Shown in pieces: positions 28,935 through 37,570 of a DNA stretch of 64,000 nt. A model generated the notes under the pieces. It ran no database searches, had not been told where the DNA came from, and saw nothing but the letters and a program-made list of their open reading frames with translations. The DNA is from Brackiella oedipodis DSM 13743. Its GTDB lineage: Bacteria > Pseudomonadota > Gammaproteobacteria > Burkholderiales > Burkholderiaceae_B. The DNA is taken from positions 124,001 to 188,000 of the forward strand of contig NZ_KK211205.1 of assembly GCF_000621025.1 (NCBI RefSeq), read 5' to 3'. Numbering within the stretch: the stretch's first letter is position 1; each line of letters begins with the position of its first letter. The position numbers and the translations under genes were made by a program.

Positions 28935-30533
28935 ATGACGACATACAACGAAAACATTGAACAAGCGCAACAGACGATCAAACAAGCAGGAGAGAGTTGG
29001 CATGCTATCAATCCAGACTATGTAGCCCGTATGCGCCTGCAGAATCGCTTCAAAAGTGGGGTAGATATTGCCAAATACTGTGCTGCCATTATGCGCAAGG
29101 ATATCGCCGAATACGATCAAGATCCGAGCAAATACACCCAATCTTTGGGATGTTGGCATGGTTTCGTCGCCCAACAAAAGCTCATCTCCATCAAAAAACA
29201 CTTCCAAACCACCAAGAAGCGTTATATTTATTTATCAGGTTGGATGGTGGCTGGTCTACGCTCTGAGTTTGGGCCTTTACCAGACCAATCTATGCACGAA
29301 AAAACAGCGGTCAACAAACTCATCGAAGAGATCTACACCTTCCTTAAGCAAGCCGATGCGCGTGAGCTTGATTTACTCTTTACCGCACTCGACAAGGCCA
29401 AAGAATCCGGCGATCAAGCTCAGATCAAGCAAATTCAAGAGCAGATCGACAATTTTGAAACACATGTTGTACCGATGATTGCCGATATTGATGCGGGTTA
29501 TGGTAATGTCGAGGCGACCTATTTATTGGCTAAACGTATGATAGAGGCAGGCGCTTGTGCTATCCAAATCGAGAACCAAGTGGCTGACGAAAAGCAATGT
29601 GGTCACCAAGACGGTAAAGTCACCGTGCCTCTTGATGATTTCATCGCCAAGATTAACGCCGTCCGTTATGCCTTCCTTGAGTTAGGCGTTGATGATGGGG
29701 TCATTGTGGCACGGACTGACTCGCTAGGAGCTGGTTTAACCAAGCAAATTGCGGTCTCACGTGAGGAGGGGGATATTGGTGATCGCTACAATAGTTTTCT
29801 TGAAGGCGACGAGGTTCAAGACCTTAACGACATCAAAAATGGTGAAGTCGTGGTGCGCACCGGGGGTAAATTGATTCGTCCTACTAAGCTCAGCAGTGGT
29901 CTTTTCCAATTCAAAAAAGGCAGTGGCGTCGATCGAGTGGTGATGGATTGTGTGCACTTCCTACAAAACGGCGCGGACTTATTGTGGATCGAGACCGAAA
30001 AGCCTCACGTCGAGCAAATTGCAAGTATGGTTGATCGCATTCGCGAACAGGTGCCGACAGCCAAATTAGTCTATAACAATAGTCCATCTTTCAACTGGAC
30101 GCTTAATTTCCGTCAACAAGTCTATGATGCATGGCATGACGAGGGCAAAGATCTCTCAGCTTATGATCGTAGTAAGTTGATGAGTGCGGATTACGATGAT
30201 ACCGAGCTTGGCAAAGAGGCCGATAAACGCATCCAATCCTTCCAAGCCGATGCCTCCGCACGTGCTGGCATCTTCCATCATCTCATTACCTTACCGACCT
30301 ATCACACCACGGCCTTGTCCATGGATGATTTAGCCAAGGGTTACTTCGATAAGGAAGGCATGCTCACGTATGTGACGGGTGTTCAGCGCCGTGAGATCCG
30401 TAATGGTATTGCGACCGTCAAACACCAAAATATGGCGGGCTCTGATATTGGCGACCACCACAAAGACTACTTTGCTGGCGAAGCAGCACTCAAAGCCGGG
30501 GGTAAGGACAATACCATGAATCAATTCGACTAA
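28935..30533 (+). CDS. aceA: Isocitrate lyase
   Basis: Splits isocitrate into succinate and glyoxylate, the first step of the glyoxylate shunt. The catalytic loop is KQCGH at 220-224 with nucleophilic C222. Other signatures are PMIADIDAGYGNVEATY, GACAIQIENQV and VYNNSPSFNW. At 532 aa it belongs to the longer class found in Pseudomonas and Burkholderiales rather than the roughly 430-residue E. coli form; the extra length is an insert around 240-330. AGGAG lies before the ATG. Divergent from aceK, which controls flux at this branch point. Confidence 0.96.
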   Translation: MTTYNENIEQAQQTIKQAGESWHAINPDYVARMRLQNRFKSGVDIAKYCAAIMRKDIAEYDQDPSKYTQSLGCWHGFVAQQKLISIKKHFQTTKKRYIYLSGWMVAGLRSEFGPLPDQSMHEKTAVNKLIEEIYTFLKQADARELDLLFTALDKAKESGDQAQIKQIQEQIDNFETHVVPMIADIDAGYGNVEATYLLAKRMIEAGACAIQIENQVADEKQCGHQDGKVTVPLDDFIAKINAVRYAFLELGVDDGVIVARTDSLGAGLTKQIAVSREEGDIGDRYNSFLEGDEVQDLNDIKNGEVVVRTGGKLIRPTKLSSGLFQFKKGSGVDRVVMDCVHFLQNGADLLWIETEKPHVEQIASMVDRIREQVPTAKLVYNNSPSFNWTLNFRQQVYDAWHDEGKDLSAYDRSKLMSADYDDTELGKEADKRIQSFQADASARAGIFHHLITLPTYHTTALSMDDLAKGYFDKEGMLTYVTGVQRREIRNGIATVKHQNMAGSDIGDHHKDYFAGEAALKAGGKDNTMNQFD

Positions 30534-30602
30534 GCTACAAGTAATTGCGTTAGCTGCGGCAGTTGCTCAGCTTAGTGGAATACCATCCTCATACCTAGTT
30601 AG

Positions 30603-30644
30603 AGCCAACCTCAGTGCTTAGCCACTCAGGTTGGCTTATAATTT
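30603..30644 (+). terminator. Terminator after aceA
   Basis: AGCCAACCTCAGTG-CTTAGC-CACTCAGGTTGGCT with a single C-C mismatch, followed by an AT-rich tail rather than a clean T run. Confidence 0.7.
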
Positions 30645-30729
30645 GTAGAGGCTCCAAACTACACTAATTGGCGCGAGTTCTAATCCCAAACATCCCTTAG
30701 AAAAGTCATTATTTTTTCAGAGAAACGAT

Positions 30730-31821
30730 ATGCCATCCCTCAAAATTTTGTCACCGGCCCTCTTTAGTCTATGGATGCTGAGTGCTTGCAGCCCAGAAAA
30801 CGTCAGTGCTGCCGATCAACACCCCGGCCCACACCAGAATCAAGGCTTTTGGTGTCGAAATTTATCAATTTCTTGCCAAAAAGACCCGCAAACAGCGAGT
30901 ACAGCGGTCAGCCGCGCCCACGTTGAGCAGAACCAGCAAAGCCAAGCACAAATATCAGATATTCCTTTGCTACGACCTAAATTACAAATGGTGGTTGACG
31001 ACAAAAAATGCATTAAAGGACACGACAAACTTAAATTGGGTCCTGATACCCCTAATATGTATTGCGCAACCGCAAGAATTGCCATCGACAAAACTGGTTT
31101 AGTATGGTTGGATCGCTTGTTAGTACAAGATCTGACCGTCCCATTTTTACCTGATAACGAAGAGCTCTCTACCACAGAAAATCATCCTGCAGAGACGACA
31201 GCGTCGAACACTGAGACGAACTCACAGGCGTCATCGGTCGATAAACTTGCCTACAAAACGGCCGCTTATTGGTTGCAATCTGAGGTCGAATGGTTGGAAG
31301 AGCTCAGACAAGATGAAATTCGTGAGCAGCAAAAAGACAAAACTTACACGGCGATGGGTAGAGGCCCTTATTGGTATGTCAACCAAGCGCGTTTTCTTGA
31401 TCAGCGCCAGAATCTTGCCACTTTTGTCCATCAATGGAGTGGTTATACGGGCGGTGCGCATGGTATATACGGTAAGGGTTATTCAGTATTTGATCTCGAG
31501 CAGCACAAACGCCTAAATCTAGATGATGTTCTCGTTCCAGGTCAACGCCCCAAACTCAAGGCGCTCTTACGAGAAGCTTTTGTAGATTATCGATCACAAA
31601 TTGGTGGTTTCACGCCTGAAGAAGTGGAGTCAAATAATCCAGATGCCTATGACAACAACAATTATTATTTTGGGCATGACGCTATGGTCTTTTCCTATGG
31701 CCCGTATGCATTAGGCTCCTATGCTGATGGGATTATAGAGCTTAAATTACCGTATTATTCCCTACAAGGCATTCTTAAATCAGAATATTTACCTGTCGAA
31801 GTCAAGCCGCTGGATAATTAA
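30730..31821 (+). CDS. Lipoprotein with an RsiV-like DUF3298 domain
   Basis: A 363-residue secreted lipoprotein; lipobox LSAC with C20. The region 40-170 is cysteine-bearing (W-C-R at 41-43, SCQK, DKKCIKGHDK, YCATARI) and low in complexity near 145-170. The C-terminal 210-352 carries the DUF4163/DUF3298 pattern: HQWSGYTGGAHGIYG, VFDLEQHKRLNLDDV, and VFSYGPYALGSYADGIIELK. In Bacillus this domain binds lysozyme in the anti-sigma factor RsiV and occurs in peptidoglycan deacetylases; in proteobacteria it is mostly uncharacterised. It is therefore plausibly an envelope protein that binds a carbohydrate or lysozyme, but this is inference. Confidence 0.8.
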   Translation: MPSLKILSPALFSLWMLSACSPENVSAADQHPGPHQNQGFWCRNLSISCQKDPQTASTAVSRAHVEQNQQSQAQISDIPLLRPKLQMVVDDKKCIKGHDKLKLGPDTPNMYCATARIAIDKTGLVWLDRLLVQDLTVPFLPDNEELSTTENHPAETTASNTETNSQASSVDKLAYKTAAYWLQSEVEWLEELRQDEIREQQKDKTYTAMGRGPYWYVNQARFLDQRQNLATFVHQWSGYTGGAHGIYGKGYSVFDLEQHKRLNLDDVLVPGQRPKLKALLREAFVDYRSQIGGFTPEEVESNNPDAYDNNNYYFGHDAMVFSYGPYALGSYADGIIELKLPYYSLQGILKSEYLPVEVKPLDN

Positions 31822-31857
31822 GGCTATCGATCGATCCGTATCGGAGCACAATGCAAT

Positions 31858-31893
31858 GCCTAAAAAACCTCTATGTGGTAGATATTTTTAGGC
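31858..31893. terminator. Convergent hairpin overlapping the end of the amidotransferase-like gene
   Basis: GCCTAAAAA and TTTTTAGGC pair over an 18-nt loop and cover the stop codon of the minus-strand gene. Plausible shared terminator; the stem is AT rich. Confidence 0.5.
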
Positions 31894-32640
31894 AGATTTA
31901 CGAGGTGCTTTGGTGAGGCGTCGTTGCGAGGCTTTTTGGACAAGCCAATCGAATAAGTTTTGTTGCCGTTGATCTTGGCGCGCCATTAAGTCTGCCTGCC
32001 ATTGTACGGCCAGGACTTCTGGGTGGCTAAATAGTTCCACGGCTTCTATCATGCCACCAGCACTGCGAGCAGTAGCATTGAGACAACGACCCAGGCCGTC
32101 AAGCGCCAGGTGATGGGAAGAGTTTACCTGCAAATGATGATGCCCAAAAATCGAATACAAAATAGAGTCTTTTTTGATCTTGATTGATTGTAAGGGCAGG
32201 GTGCCATTAGACGCCGTCGCCGCTTTGGCTTGAGTTTGAGGTTTACCATAGGCTTCACAGATTCGTAAATCGCCGCCCAGCGCCAGATTAAGTAAATGCA
32301 AACCCCGACTGATACATAGCAAAGGCACTTGTTGCTCGATACACGCTAGGATCAGTTTGATTTCGACCGTGTCTTGGGTCGGGTTGCTATTGTGTAAATC
32401 GGGTTGATATTGACCCTGATAGGTGGAAGGATCGACATCAATGCGATGGCCAATAATCAGACCATCAATAACATCAATCCAGGCCGGTACAAAGCCAGGA
32501 TTAATGGGAGGCAAAATAAGTGGAATGCCGCCAGCGCGTTCAACAGCCTCTATGGTGTTGGATACTTGACTATAGTGATCATCGCTGTCGGTTGAGCAGC
32601 CACTAATGCCAATAATTGTATGCGATTCAGACACTGACAT
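31888..32640 (-). CDS. Degenerate class-I glutamine amidotransferase-like protein (PuuD/peptidase C26 fold)
   Basis: 250 aa. The overall pattern matches gamma-glutamyl-GABA hydrolases: IIGISGC, AVERAGGIPLILPP, IDVDPSTY, SRGLHLLNLALGGDL, VNSSHH and GGMIEAVE. The catalytic parts do not match. Where active members have G-x-C-R-G, this reads C109-I-S111-R-G, with serine at the nucleophile position. The HPE motif reads Q215-A216-D217 after VQW. The TGG oxyanion stretch before DVDP reads GHRI. The frame is intact and the rest well kept, so this looks like a functional non-enzyme or a changed enzyme rather than a decaying gene. A lysine/arginine-rich tail ends the protein. No Shine-Dalgarno sequence is clear. 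Confidence 0.8.
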   Translation of the reverse strand: MSVSESHTIIGISGCSTDSDDHYSQVSNTIEAVERAGGIPLILPPINPGFVPAWIDVIDGLIIGHRIDVDPSTYQGQYQPDLHNSNPTQDTVEIKLILACIEQQVPLLCISRGLHLLNLALGGDLRICEAYGKPQTQAKAATASNGTLPLQSIKIKKDSILYSIFGHHHLQVNSSHHLALDGLGRCLNATARSAGGMIEAVELFSHPEVLAVQWQADLMARQDQRQQNLFDWLVQKASQRRLTKAPRKSA

Positions 32641-32930
32641 TGGAACAAAATATCATTAAGTTAGACAACAAGAATATGTCTTGCATCTTAAAACGCCAAG
32701 TTCCTTTTGACTATTAGTAAAACCCAGGTGAACTCGGTCAATTACCGTCAGTAGCCTGCATATAGTGTTAAGTTAGATCAATTTTTTTAACATTTGCGGT
32801 GCTCTTTTTATCATATTAGTGTGACTGACAAGTAAATTAAAACTTGCAATTGAATGGTGCTACAATTCTGGTGATTGTAAGCAACGATAGCAAGTTGTAA
32901 AAGTTGTATTAATTTTACATAGGGGTGTCT

Positions 32931-34238
32931 ATGGAATTCGAGCTCAACGGGGTGTATACCCTGATTATTGCCACATTTGTTCTGATATTAGGACGCTTGT
33001 TAGTTTCTAAAGTTAAGTTTTTATCTGACTTTAATATTCCTGAGCCTGTGGCGGGTGGTTTGGTGGCCGCCATTATTATCTTTATTTTAAGAATGTGGCC
33101 AAGTTGGTTTGGTGCTTCTGAGTCATTAGCACTTAAGTTTACTTTTGATACCGACTTACAAACCTTCTTTATGTTGATGTTCTTTACCTCCATCGGTTTA
33201 GCAGCAGACTTCAAACGCCTCAAAGCGGGTGGTATGCCGTTGGTGATTTTCTTAGTGGTGGTGTCATTCTTCATCATGATTCAAGATGGTGTGGGTGTGG
33301 CCATGGCGAGTGGGTTGGGTTTAGATCCCTTAATTGGTTTGGTGGCTGGTTCTGTGACCCTCACGGGTGGTCACGGTACGGCAGCGGCCTGGGGTGATAT
33401 TTTTGAAAAAATGGGCGTGAGTGGCGCGACGACCCTAGGGATTGCAACGGCGACGTTTGGTTTAGTCAGTGGTGGTTTGATTGGCGGTCCAGTGGCGCGT
33501 TTTTTGATCAAAAAAATCAAACGTGAACAAGTGTCCAGTACGGAAGATAACTTTGCCTTAGGTAAAGTCGCCAACCGACAATCTCTTTTTAGAACCTCCA
33601 AAAACGCCAGAACAGATGATGGTAGTGATCGTCAAAGTGATGATATGTTCAACCGTCGTGATGAGATGCGCTTAATCACCACCTCTTCTGCGATTGAAAC
33701 CTTGACCTTATTTGCGGTCTGCTTGGCGGTGGCCGATATTCTTAGCGCTGTGACCGCTGGCACTTATATTGAATTGCCGACCTTCGTGTGGGCCTTGGCG
33801 ACGGGGGTAGTGTTACGCAATGTCCTGACGCATCTCTTTAGTTTTGATATGTTCGACCGTGCCATCGACGTTTTTGGCAATGCCTCCCTTTCCTTATATT
33901 TAGCGATCGCCTTACTCAGCTTACGTGTTTGGGAATTAGCGGATTTGGCCTTACCTGTATTGGTGATTTTGGCTGTGCAAGTCGTGGTCATGATGGTGTT
34001 TGCCACCTATGTGACCTTTAAAGTGATGGGTTCGAATTACGATTCGGCCGTCTTAGCCGCTGGTCACTGTGGTTTTGGTATGGGTGCAACGCCAACCGCG
34101 ATTGCCAATATGCAGGTCATTACCGATAGATTTGGCCCTTCTCCAAAAGCGTATCTTTTAGTGCCTATGGTAGGGGCTTTCTTTGTCGATTTAGCCAACG
34201 CGATGGTCATTAAACTCTTTATCTTCTTCATTCAATAA
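32931..34238 (+). CDS. gltS: Sodium/glutamate symporter
   Basis: A polytopic inner-membrane transporter that takes up L-glutamate with Na+. Two homologous halves are visible, each with a GxGG-like re-entrant loop: LTGGHGTAAAWG in the first half and GHCGFGMGATPTA in the second. A charged central loop (about 200-245) separates them. Length 435 aa is typical. ATG at 32931 has AGGGG 5 nt upstream; the GTG at 32925 overlaps that ribosome site and is rejected. A hairpin follows immediately, ahead of pdxA. Confidence 0.95.
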   Translation: MEFELNGVYTLIIATFVLILGRLLVSKVKFLSDFNIPEPVAGGLVAAIIIFILRMWPSWFGASESLALKFTFDTDLQTFFMLMFFTSIGLAADFKRLKAGGMPLVIFLVVVSFFIMIQDGVGVAMASGLGLDPLIGLVAGSVTLTGGHGTAAAWGDIFEKMGVSGATTLGIATATFGLVSGGLIGGPVARFLIKKIKREQVSSTEDNFALGKVANRQSLFRTSKNARTDDGSDRQSDDMFNRRDEMRLITTSSAIETLTLFAVCLAVADILSAVTAGTYIELPTFVWALATGVVLRNVLTHLFSFDMFDRAIDVFGNASLSLYLAIALLSLRVWELADLALPVLVILAVQVVVMMVFATYVTFKVMGSNYDSAVLAAGHCGFGMGATPTAIANMQVITDRFGPSPKAYLLVPMVGAFFVDLANAMVIKLFIFFIQ

Positions 34239-34250
34239 TACTTACTCATA

Positions 34251-34276
34251 CAAGGGCCTCGCGGCCCTTGATCTTT
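34251..34276 (+). terminator. Terminator between gltS and pdxA, abutting the pdxA start
   Basis: CAAGGGCC-TCGC-GGCCCTTG followed by ATCTTTTTT. The T run ends 4 nt before the pdxA ATG, so the hairpin replaces the normal ribosome-binding region. Confidence 0.85.
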
Positions 34277-34279
34277 TTT

Positions 34280-35317
34280 ATGCAGTCTTCAGCTCTTCCA
34301 GTATTAGGCGTCACCATGGGTGATGCCGCGGGCATTGGTCCCGAAGTGACCGCACGCATGCTGCTTAACCATCCCGAACTGCGGCAAATCGCGCGCTTTG
34401 TCGTTATCGGTGATGTCGCTAGCATGCGTAAGGCGGCTCAGCAAATTGGTCATGATGGCGCTTGCGTGCAAGCCCTACAAACGCCCGCGCAAGTGCGTAA
34501 CCAAATCGGTACTATTGAGGTCTTACAAGCCGCGACACCGCTAGATGATGTCGTCATGGGGCAACTCAATGCGCAAGCGGGAGCGATGTCGGCCCAGGCC
34601 GTCATGCTCGCCTGTGACTTAGCGCGGCAAGGCCAAATTGCGGGAATAGTGACGGCGCCACTGAATAAAGAAGCCATGCACATGGGCGGCTATGATTGGC
34701 CAGGGCATACCGAGTTATTGGCGCATGAATTCGGTGTCAAGGATTTTTCTTTGGTGTTGTCGGCGGAGGATATATATGTGTTCCATGCCACCACCCATGT
34801 GCCTATGCGTCAAGCGGTGTTGGACTGTACTGCACAACGCTTTGATAGTTTATTTGAGCTTATTTATGCCTTTCAAAGAGCCTTAGGCCGTGAGCAAGAA
34901 ACCATCGCCGTCGCGGGTTTGAATCCTCACGCCGGTGAAAATGGTCTATTTGGGGATGAGGAACTCAACATTATTGCACCGGCCATTGCGCGTGCTCAAG
35001 CCAAAGGTATTCATACACTGGGGCCGATCCCGGGAGATGTACTGTGGCCTAAGGCTGTACGAGAAAAAGCTTATAAGTTCTTAGTTTGCTGCTATCACGA
35101 TCAAGGGCATGGACCTTTCAAGGCCGTGTATGGTGATGAGGGCGTCAATATTACCGTGGGCTTGCCCGTCGTCAGGGTGTCAGTGGATCACGGCACCGCC
35201 TTTGATATCGCCGGCAAAAATATCGCTCGAGAGACCAGTTTGATGTTGGCTGCCAAGCATGCCGCTAGACTAGCACCGAATTGGGCTCAAGTTTGGGCCG
35301 CAGCACAACGGGCATGA
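34280..35317 (+). CDS. pdxA: PdxA-family dehydrogenase (4-hydroxythreonine-4-phosphate or PdxA2-type 4-phosphothreonate dehydrogenase)
   Basis: A metal- and NAD-dependent oxidative decarboxylase of 345 aa. Family motifs are GDAAGIGPE, TAPLNKEAM, PGHTELLA, THVPMRQA, GLNPHAGENGLFG, YHDQGHGPFK and SVDHGTAFDIAGK, with the three metal-binding histidines among them. PdxA makes a pyridoxal 5'-phosphate precursor; the PdxA2 branch acts in four-carbon sugar-acid breakdown. Features such as LNAQAGAMSAQAVMLACDLA and the WP in PGDVLWPKAV lean toward PdxA2, but no kinase partner is adjacent. No Shine-Dalgarno sequence is visible; a hairpin lies directly upstream. Its stop codon directly abuts that of the convergent next gene. 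Confidence 0.88.
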   Translation: MQSSALPVLGVTMGDAAGIGPEVTARMLLNHPELRQIARFVVIGDVASMRKAAQQIGHDGACVQALQTPAQVRNQIGTIEVLQAATPLDDVVMGQLNAQAGAMSAQAVMLACDLARQGQIAGIVTAPLNKEAMHMGGYDWPGHTELLAHEFGVKDFSLVLSAEDIYVFHATTHVPMRQAVLDCTAQRFDSLFELIYAFQRALGREQETIAVAGLNPHAGENGLFGDEELNIIAPAIARAQAKGIHTLGPIPGDVLWPKAVREKAYKFLVCCYHDQGHGPFKAVYGDEGVNITVGLPVVRVSVDHGTAFDIAGKNIARETSLMLAAKHAARLAPNWAQVWAAAQRA

Positions 35318-35767
35318 CTAAATATAAAACATCCACTTAGCGATCAAGACAATCAGTACCACATGGGCAAACACGCTCCAGTGCAACCATTTAGAAAAAT
35401 GACCACTGAGTGTGCCACGTCGGCGTTTGATTAAGGCGATGAGAAAGTGAGCAAATACGCTGACGGCCAAGAGGATCTTGAGCCAGAGCATACAGGCAAA
35501 TGCGCTAGCAAAGGGCTGTGCAAGTAGGGTATGGAAGCGCAAGCCCACCATACCTAACCCTGCTAAGTATAAGAGTACGACGGCGATCGGCACGATTTTG
35601 ACGATGCGCGCCGACAAAGCGCTCTCAATGGCATCCATGAGACGAGCTGACGTGTATTTACGAGCGCCGCCCATAATTAACACTTCAAAAAATACCGTGC
35701 CGACGAACATAATGGCACAGAAAATATGCACGGTTAATAAAACTGGATATAAATAAGCCAAAATCAA
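35318..35767 (-). CDS. CopD-like four-helix membrane protein
   Basis: 149 aa with four hydrophobic segments at about 5-30, 53-75, 86-110 and 126-148. The first helix carries LTVHIFCAIMFVGTVFF, the histidine-plus-glycine pattern of the CopD/YngC-like family, suggesting a haem- or metal-binding integral membrane protein. Function is not established for this group. The stop codon sits directly against that of pdxA, with no spacer and no terminator between the convergent genes. Confidence 0.7.
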   Translation of the reverse strand: MILAYLYPVLLTVHIFCAIMFVGTVFFEVLIMGGARKYTSARLMDAIESALSARIVKIVPIAVVLLYLAGLGMVGLRFHTLLAQPFASAFACMLWLKILLAVSVFAHFLIALIKRRRGTLSGHFSKWLHWSVFAHVVLIVLIAKWMFYI

Positions 35768-35836
35768 ACCCCTACAAATCAGCGCAAAAAGACAGCGATA
35801 GTATTACTTTAATCCTTTGCCGCTAGCTGGCATGCC

Positions 35837-35860
35837 AAACCCCCAAAACTTCTGGGGTTT
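35837..35860 (-). terminator. Possible terminator after pgi
   Basis: Read on the minus strand: AAACCCC-AGAAGTTTT-GGGGTTT. It begins 4 nt beyond the pgi stop. The T tract is short. Confidence 0.5.
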
Positions 35861-35863
35861 TGA

Positions 35864-37441
35864 TTAGGATGCGTGATTATTTCTGAAGGTATTGATCCAA
35901 TGAGCCGTTGAGGAGTCGTGTAATTTGGCTTGGGTGCTATCACCGTTAATTTCTTTTTCGATATTGCCGGCCAACTGTTTACCTAACTCGACACCCCATT
36001 GGTCAAATGGATTGAGCCCCCAGACAAGACCTTGTACAAATACTTTGTGCTCGTAGAGGGCCAATAGTGCGCCTAGTGCAAATGGGGTCAGACGCGGCAT
36101 GACGATCAGCGTAGAAGGTCGACCGCCTGGCAAGGCACGGTGTTTTGCTAATAAGCGTGCCTCTGCTTCAGATTTACCGTCAGCAAGATTTTCTTGATAA
36201 GCCGTTTCGATGGATTTGCCTGTCCACAAAGCTTGACGCTGTGCCAAGCAATGCGCCAATAATTTGCGGTGGTGAGACGGCCATTGGTGATCAGCTTCTT
36301 GACAGACAATAAAGTCAATCGGCGCACCGTCACTGCCTTGGTGTAACCATTGGAAGAAGGTATGTTGGGCATCCGTGCCGGGCATACCCCAGACCACCGG
36401 GCCAGTGGGCACATTGATAGGCTCGCCATAGTGATCGACGGATTTACCGAGGGACTCCATGATGAGTTGTTGCAAATACGGTACGAGTTGACTTAAGCGA
36501 GAGTCATAGACGGCGATATTGTGAGAGCCGTACTCTAGGACACTGCGGTTGCCAATGCCTGCCAAGGCTAATTGCACTGGCGCGTTTTCAGCAAATGGTG
36601 CGTTAAGAAAATGTTGATCCATGGCATGCGCGCCACTGATTAAACCGGCTAACACAGGGGTGCCGACCGTTAGGCCAGCCGCTACGCCCACCGATGACCA
36701 CAGCGAAAAGCGACCGCCGACCCAATCCCAGAAGCGGAATAAATTATGATCAGGAATACCCCAGGCGCGGGCGTTTTCTGGATTGGCCGTAATCCCAATA
36801 ATTTGGTTAAAAGGATTGCGGACATTGCCCGCCTTGAGCCAGTCTAGAGCTCTTTGGGCATTCGCCATGGTCTCGGCGGTAGTAAACGATTTGGTGGCGA
36901 CGACGACGAGCGTTTCTTTGGGGTCAAGACCCGCTAAACCACTCTCGATGGCATGGCCGTCGACATTGGCCACAAAGCGGATGTTACGCCACATATGAGT
37001 ATAGCCAAAGGCACTCGTGAGTAAACGCACCCCCCAGTCACTTCCGCCAATACCGATGTGGACAATATTACGCCAACGTCGCTCACTATCCGTGCGACGG
37101 ACAAATTCCAACATGCGGCGATATTCGTGTGCCACCTCTGGTAGAGGACGGGGCTCTCTGAGCATGGTGTGCCAGGCCGCGCGATTTTCAGTCGTATTGA
37201 TTTTGGTGCCGTTAAACAACGCCTGGCGCGCTTGCGTAAAATTGCGAGCCTGTAAGAGGGTTTCACCAGCTTGATCCAATTCCTGAGAGTGGCGTTGCGT
37301 ACTCAGATCAATGCTGAGACCCGCCGCATTGAGAATGCGTAGGTGATCACTTTTTACATTGGCTTGTTGGGTCGCTTGCGTGAATTGCGCCCATTCTGGC
37401 ATTTTGTCTAAAGGCGTACGACAGAAAATTTCGTTGGACAT
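35864..37441 (-). CDS. pgi: Glucose-6-phosphate isomerase
   Basis: Interconverts glucose-6-phosphate and fructose-6-phosphate. 525 aa, close to the usual 545. Signatures: HIGIGGSDWGVRLL, VVATKSFTTAETM, the family pattern GGRFSLWSSVGVAAGL, and near the C terminus GLVWGLNPFDQWGVELGK. In this lineage classical glycolysis is often incomplete, so the enzyme more likely serves gluconeogenesis and hexose-phosphate supply for envelope sugars, fitting divergent galU and the nearby glyoxylate shunt (inference). No clear ribosome site precedes the ATG. Confidence 0.96.
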   Translation of the reverse strand: MSNEIFCRTPLDKMPEWAQFTQATQQANVKSDHLRILNAAGLSIDLSTQRHSQELDQAGETLLQARNFTQARQALFNGTKINTTENRAAWHTMLREPRPLPEVAHEYRRMLEFVRRTDSERRWRNIVHIGIGGSDWGVRLLTSAFGYTHMWRNIRFVANVDGHAIESGLAGLDPKETLVVVATKSFTTAETMANAQRALDWLKAGNVRNPFNQIIGITANPENARAWGIPDHNLFRFWDWVGGRFSLWSSVGVAAGLTVGTPVLAGLISGAHAMDQHFLNAPFAENAPVQLALAGIGNRSVLEYGSHNIAVYDSRLSQLVPYLQQLIMESLGKSVDHYGEPINVPTGPVVWGMPGTDAQHTFFQWLHQGSDGAPIDFIVCQEADHQWPSHHRKLLAHCLAQRQALWTGKSIETAYQENLADGKSEAEARLLAKHRALPGGRPSTLIVMPRLTPFALGALLALYEHKVFVQGLVWGLNPFDQWGVELGKQLAGNIEKEINGDSTQAKLHDSSTAHWINTFRNNHAS

Positions 37442-37502
37442 ACACTAATTTTGCAATCTATTTGAGTGGGTTTATTAACAGCTAAGTATAAGCCGTTTTT
37501 TT

Positions 37503-37530
37503 TTGTATCGCTATTTTTTTAGGGTACAAT
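37503..37530 (+). promoter_or_regulatory. Possible promoter for galU
   Basis: TTGTAT at 37503-37508 and TACAAT at 37525-37530 with 16-nt spacing, about 40 nt before the galU ATG. The -35 match is weak; the -10 is good. Confidence 0.4.
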
Positions 37531-37570
37531 CAGAAGATTATTACTTCTTTTAGGACTTCAGAGAGATACA

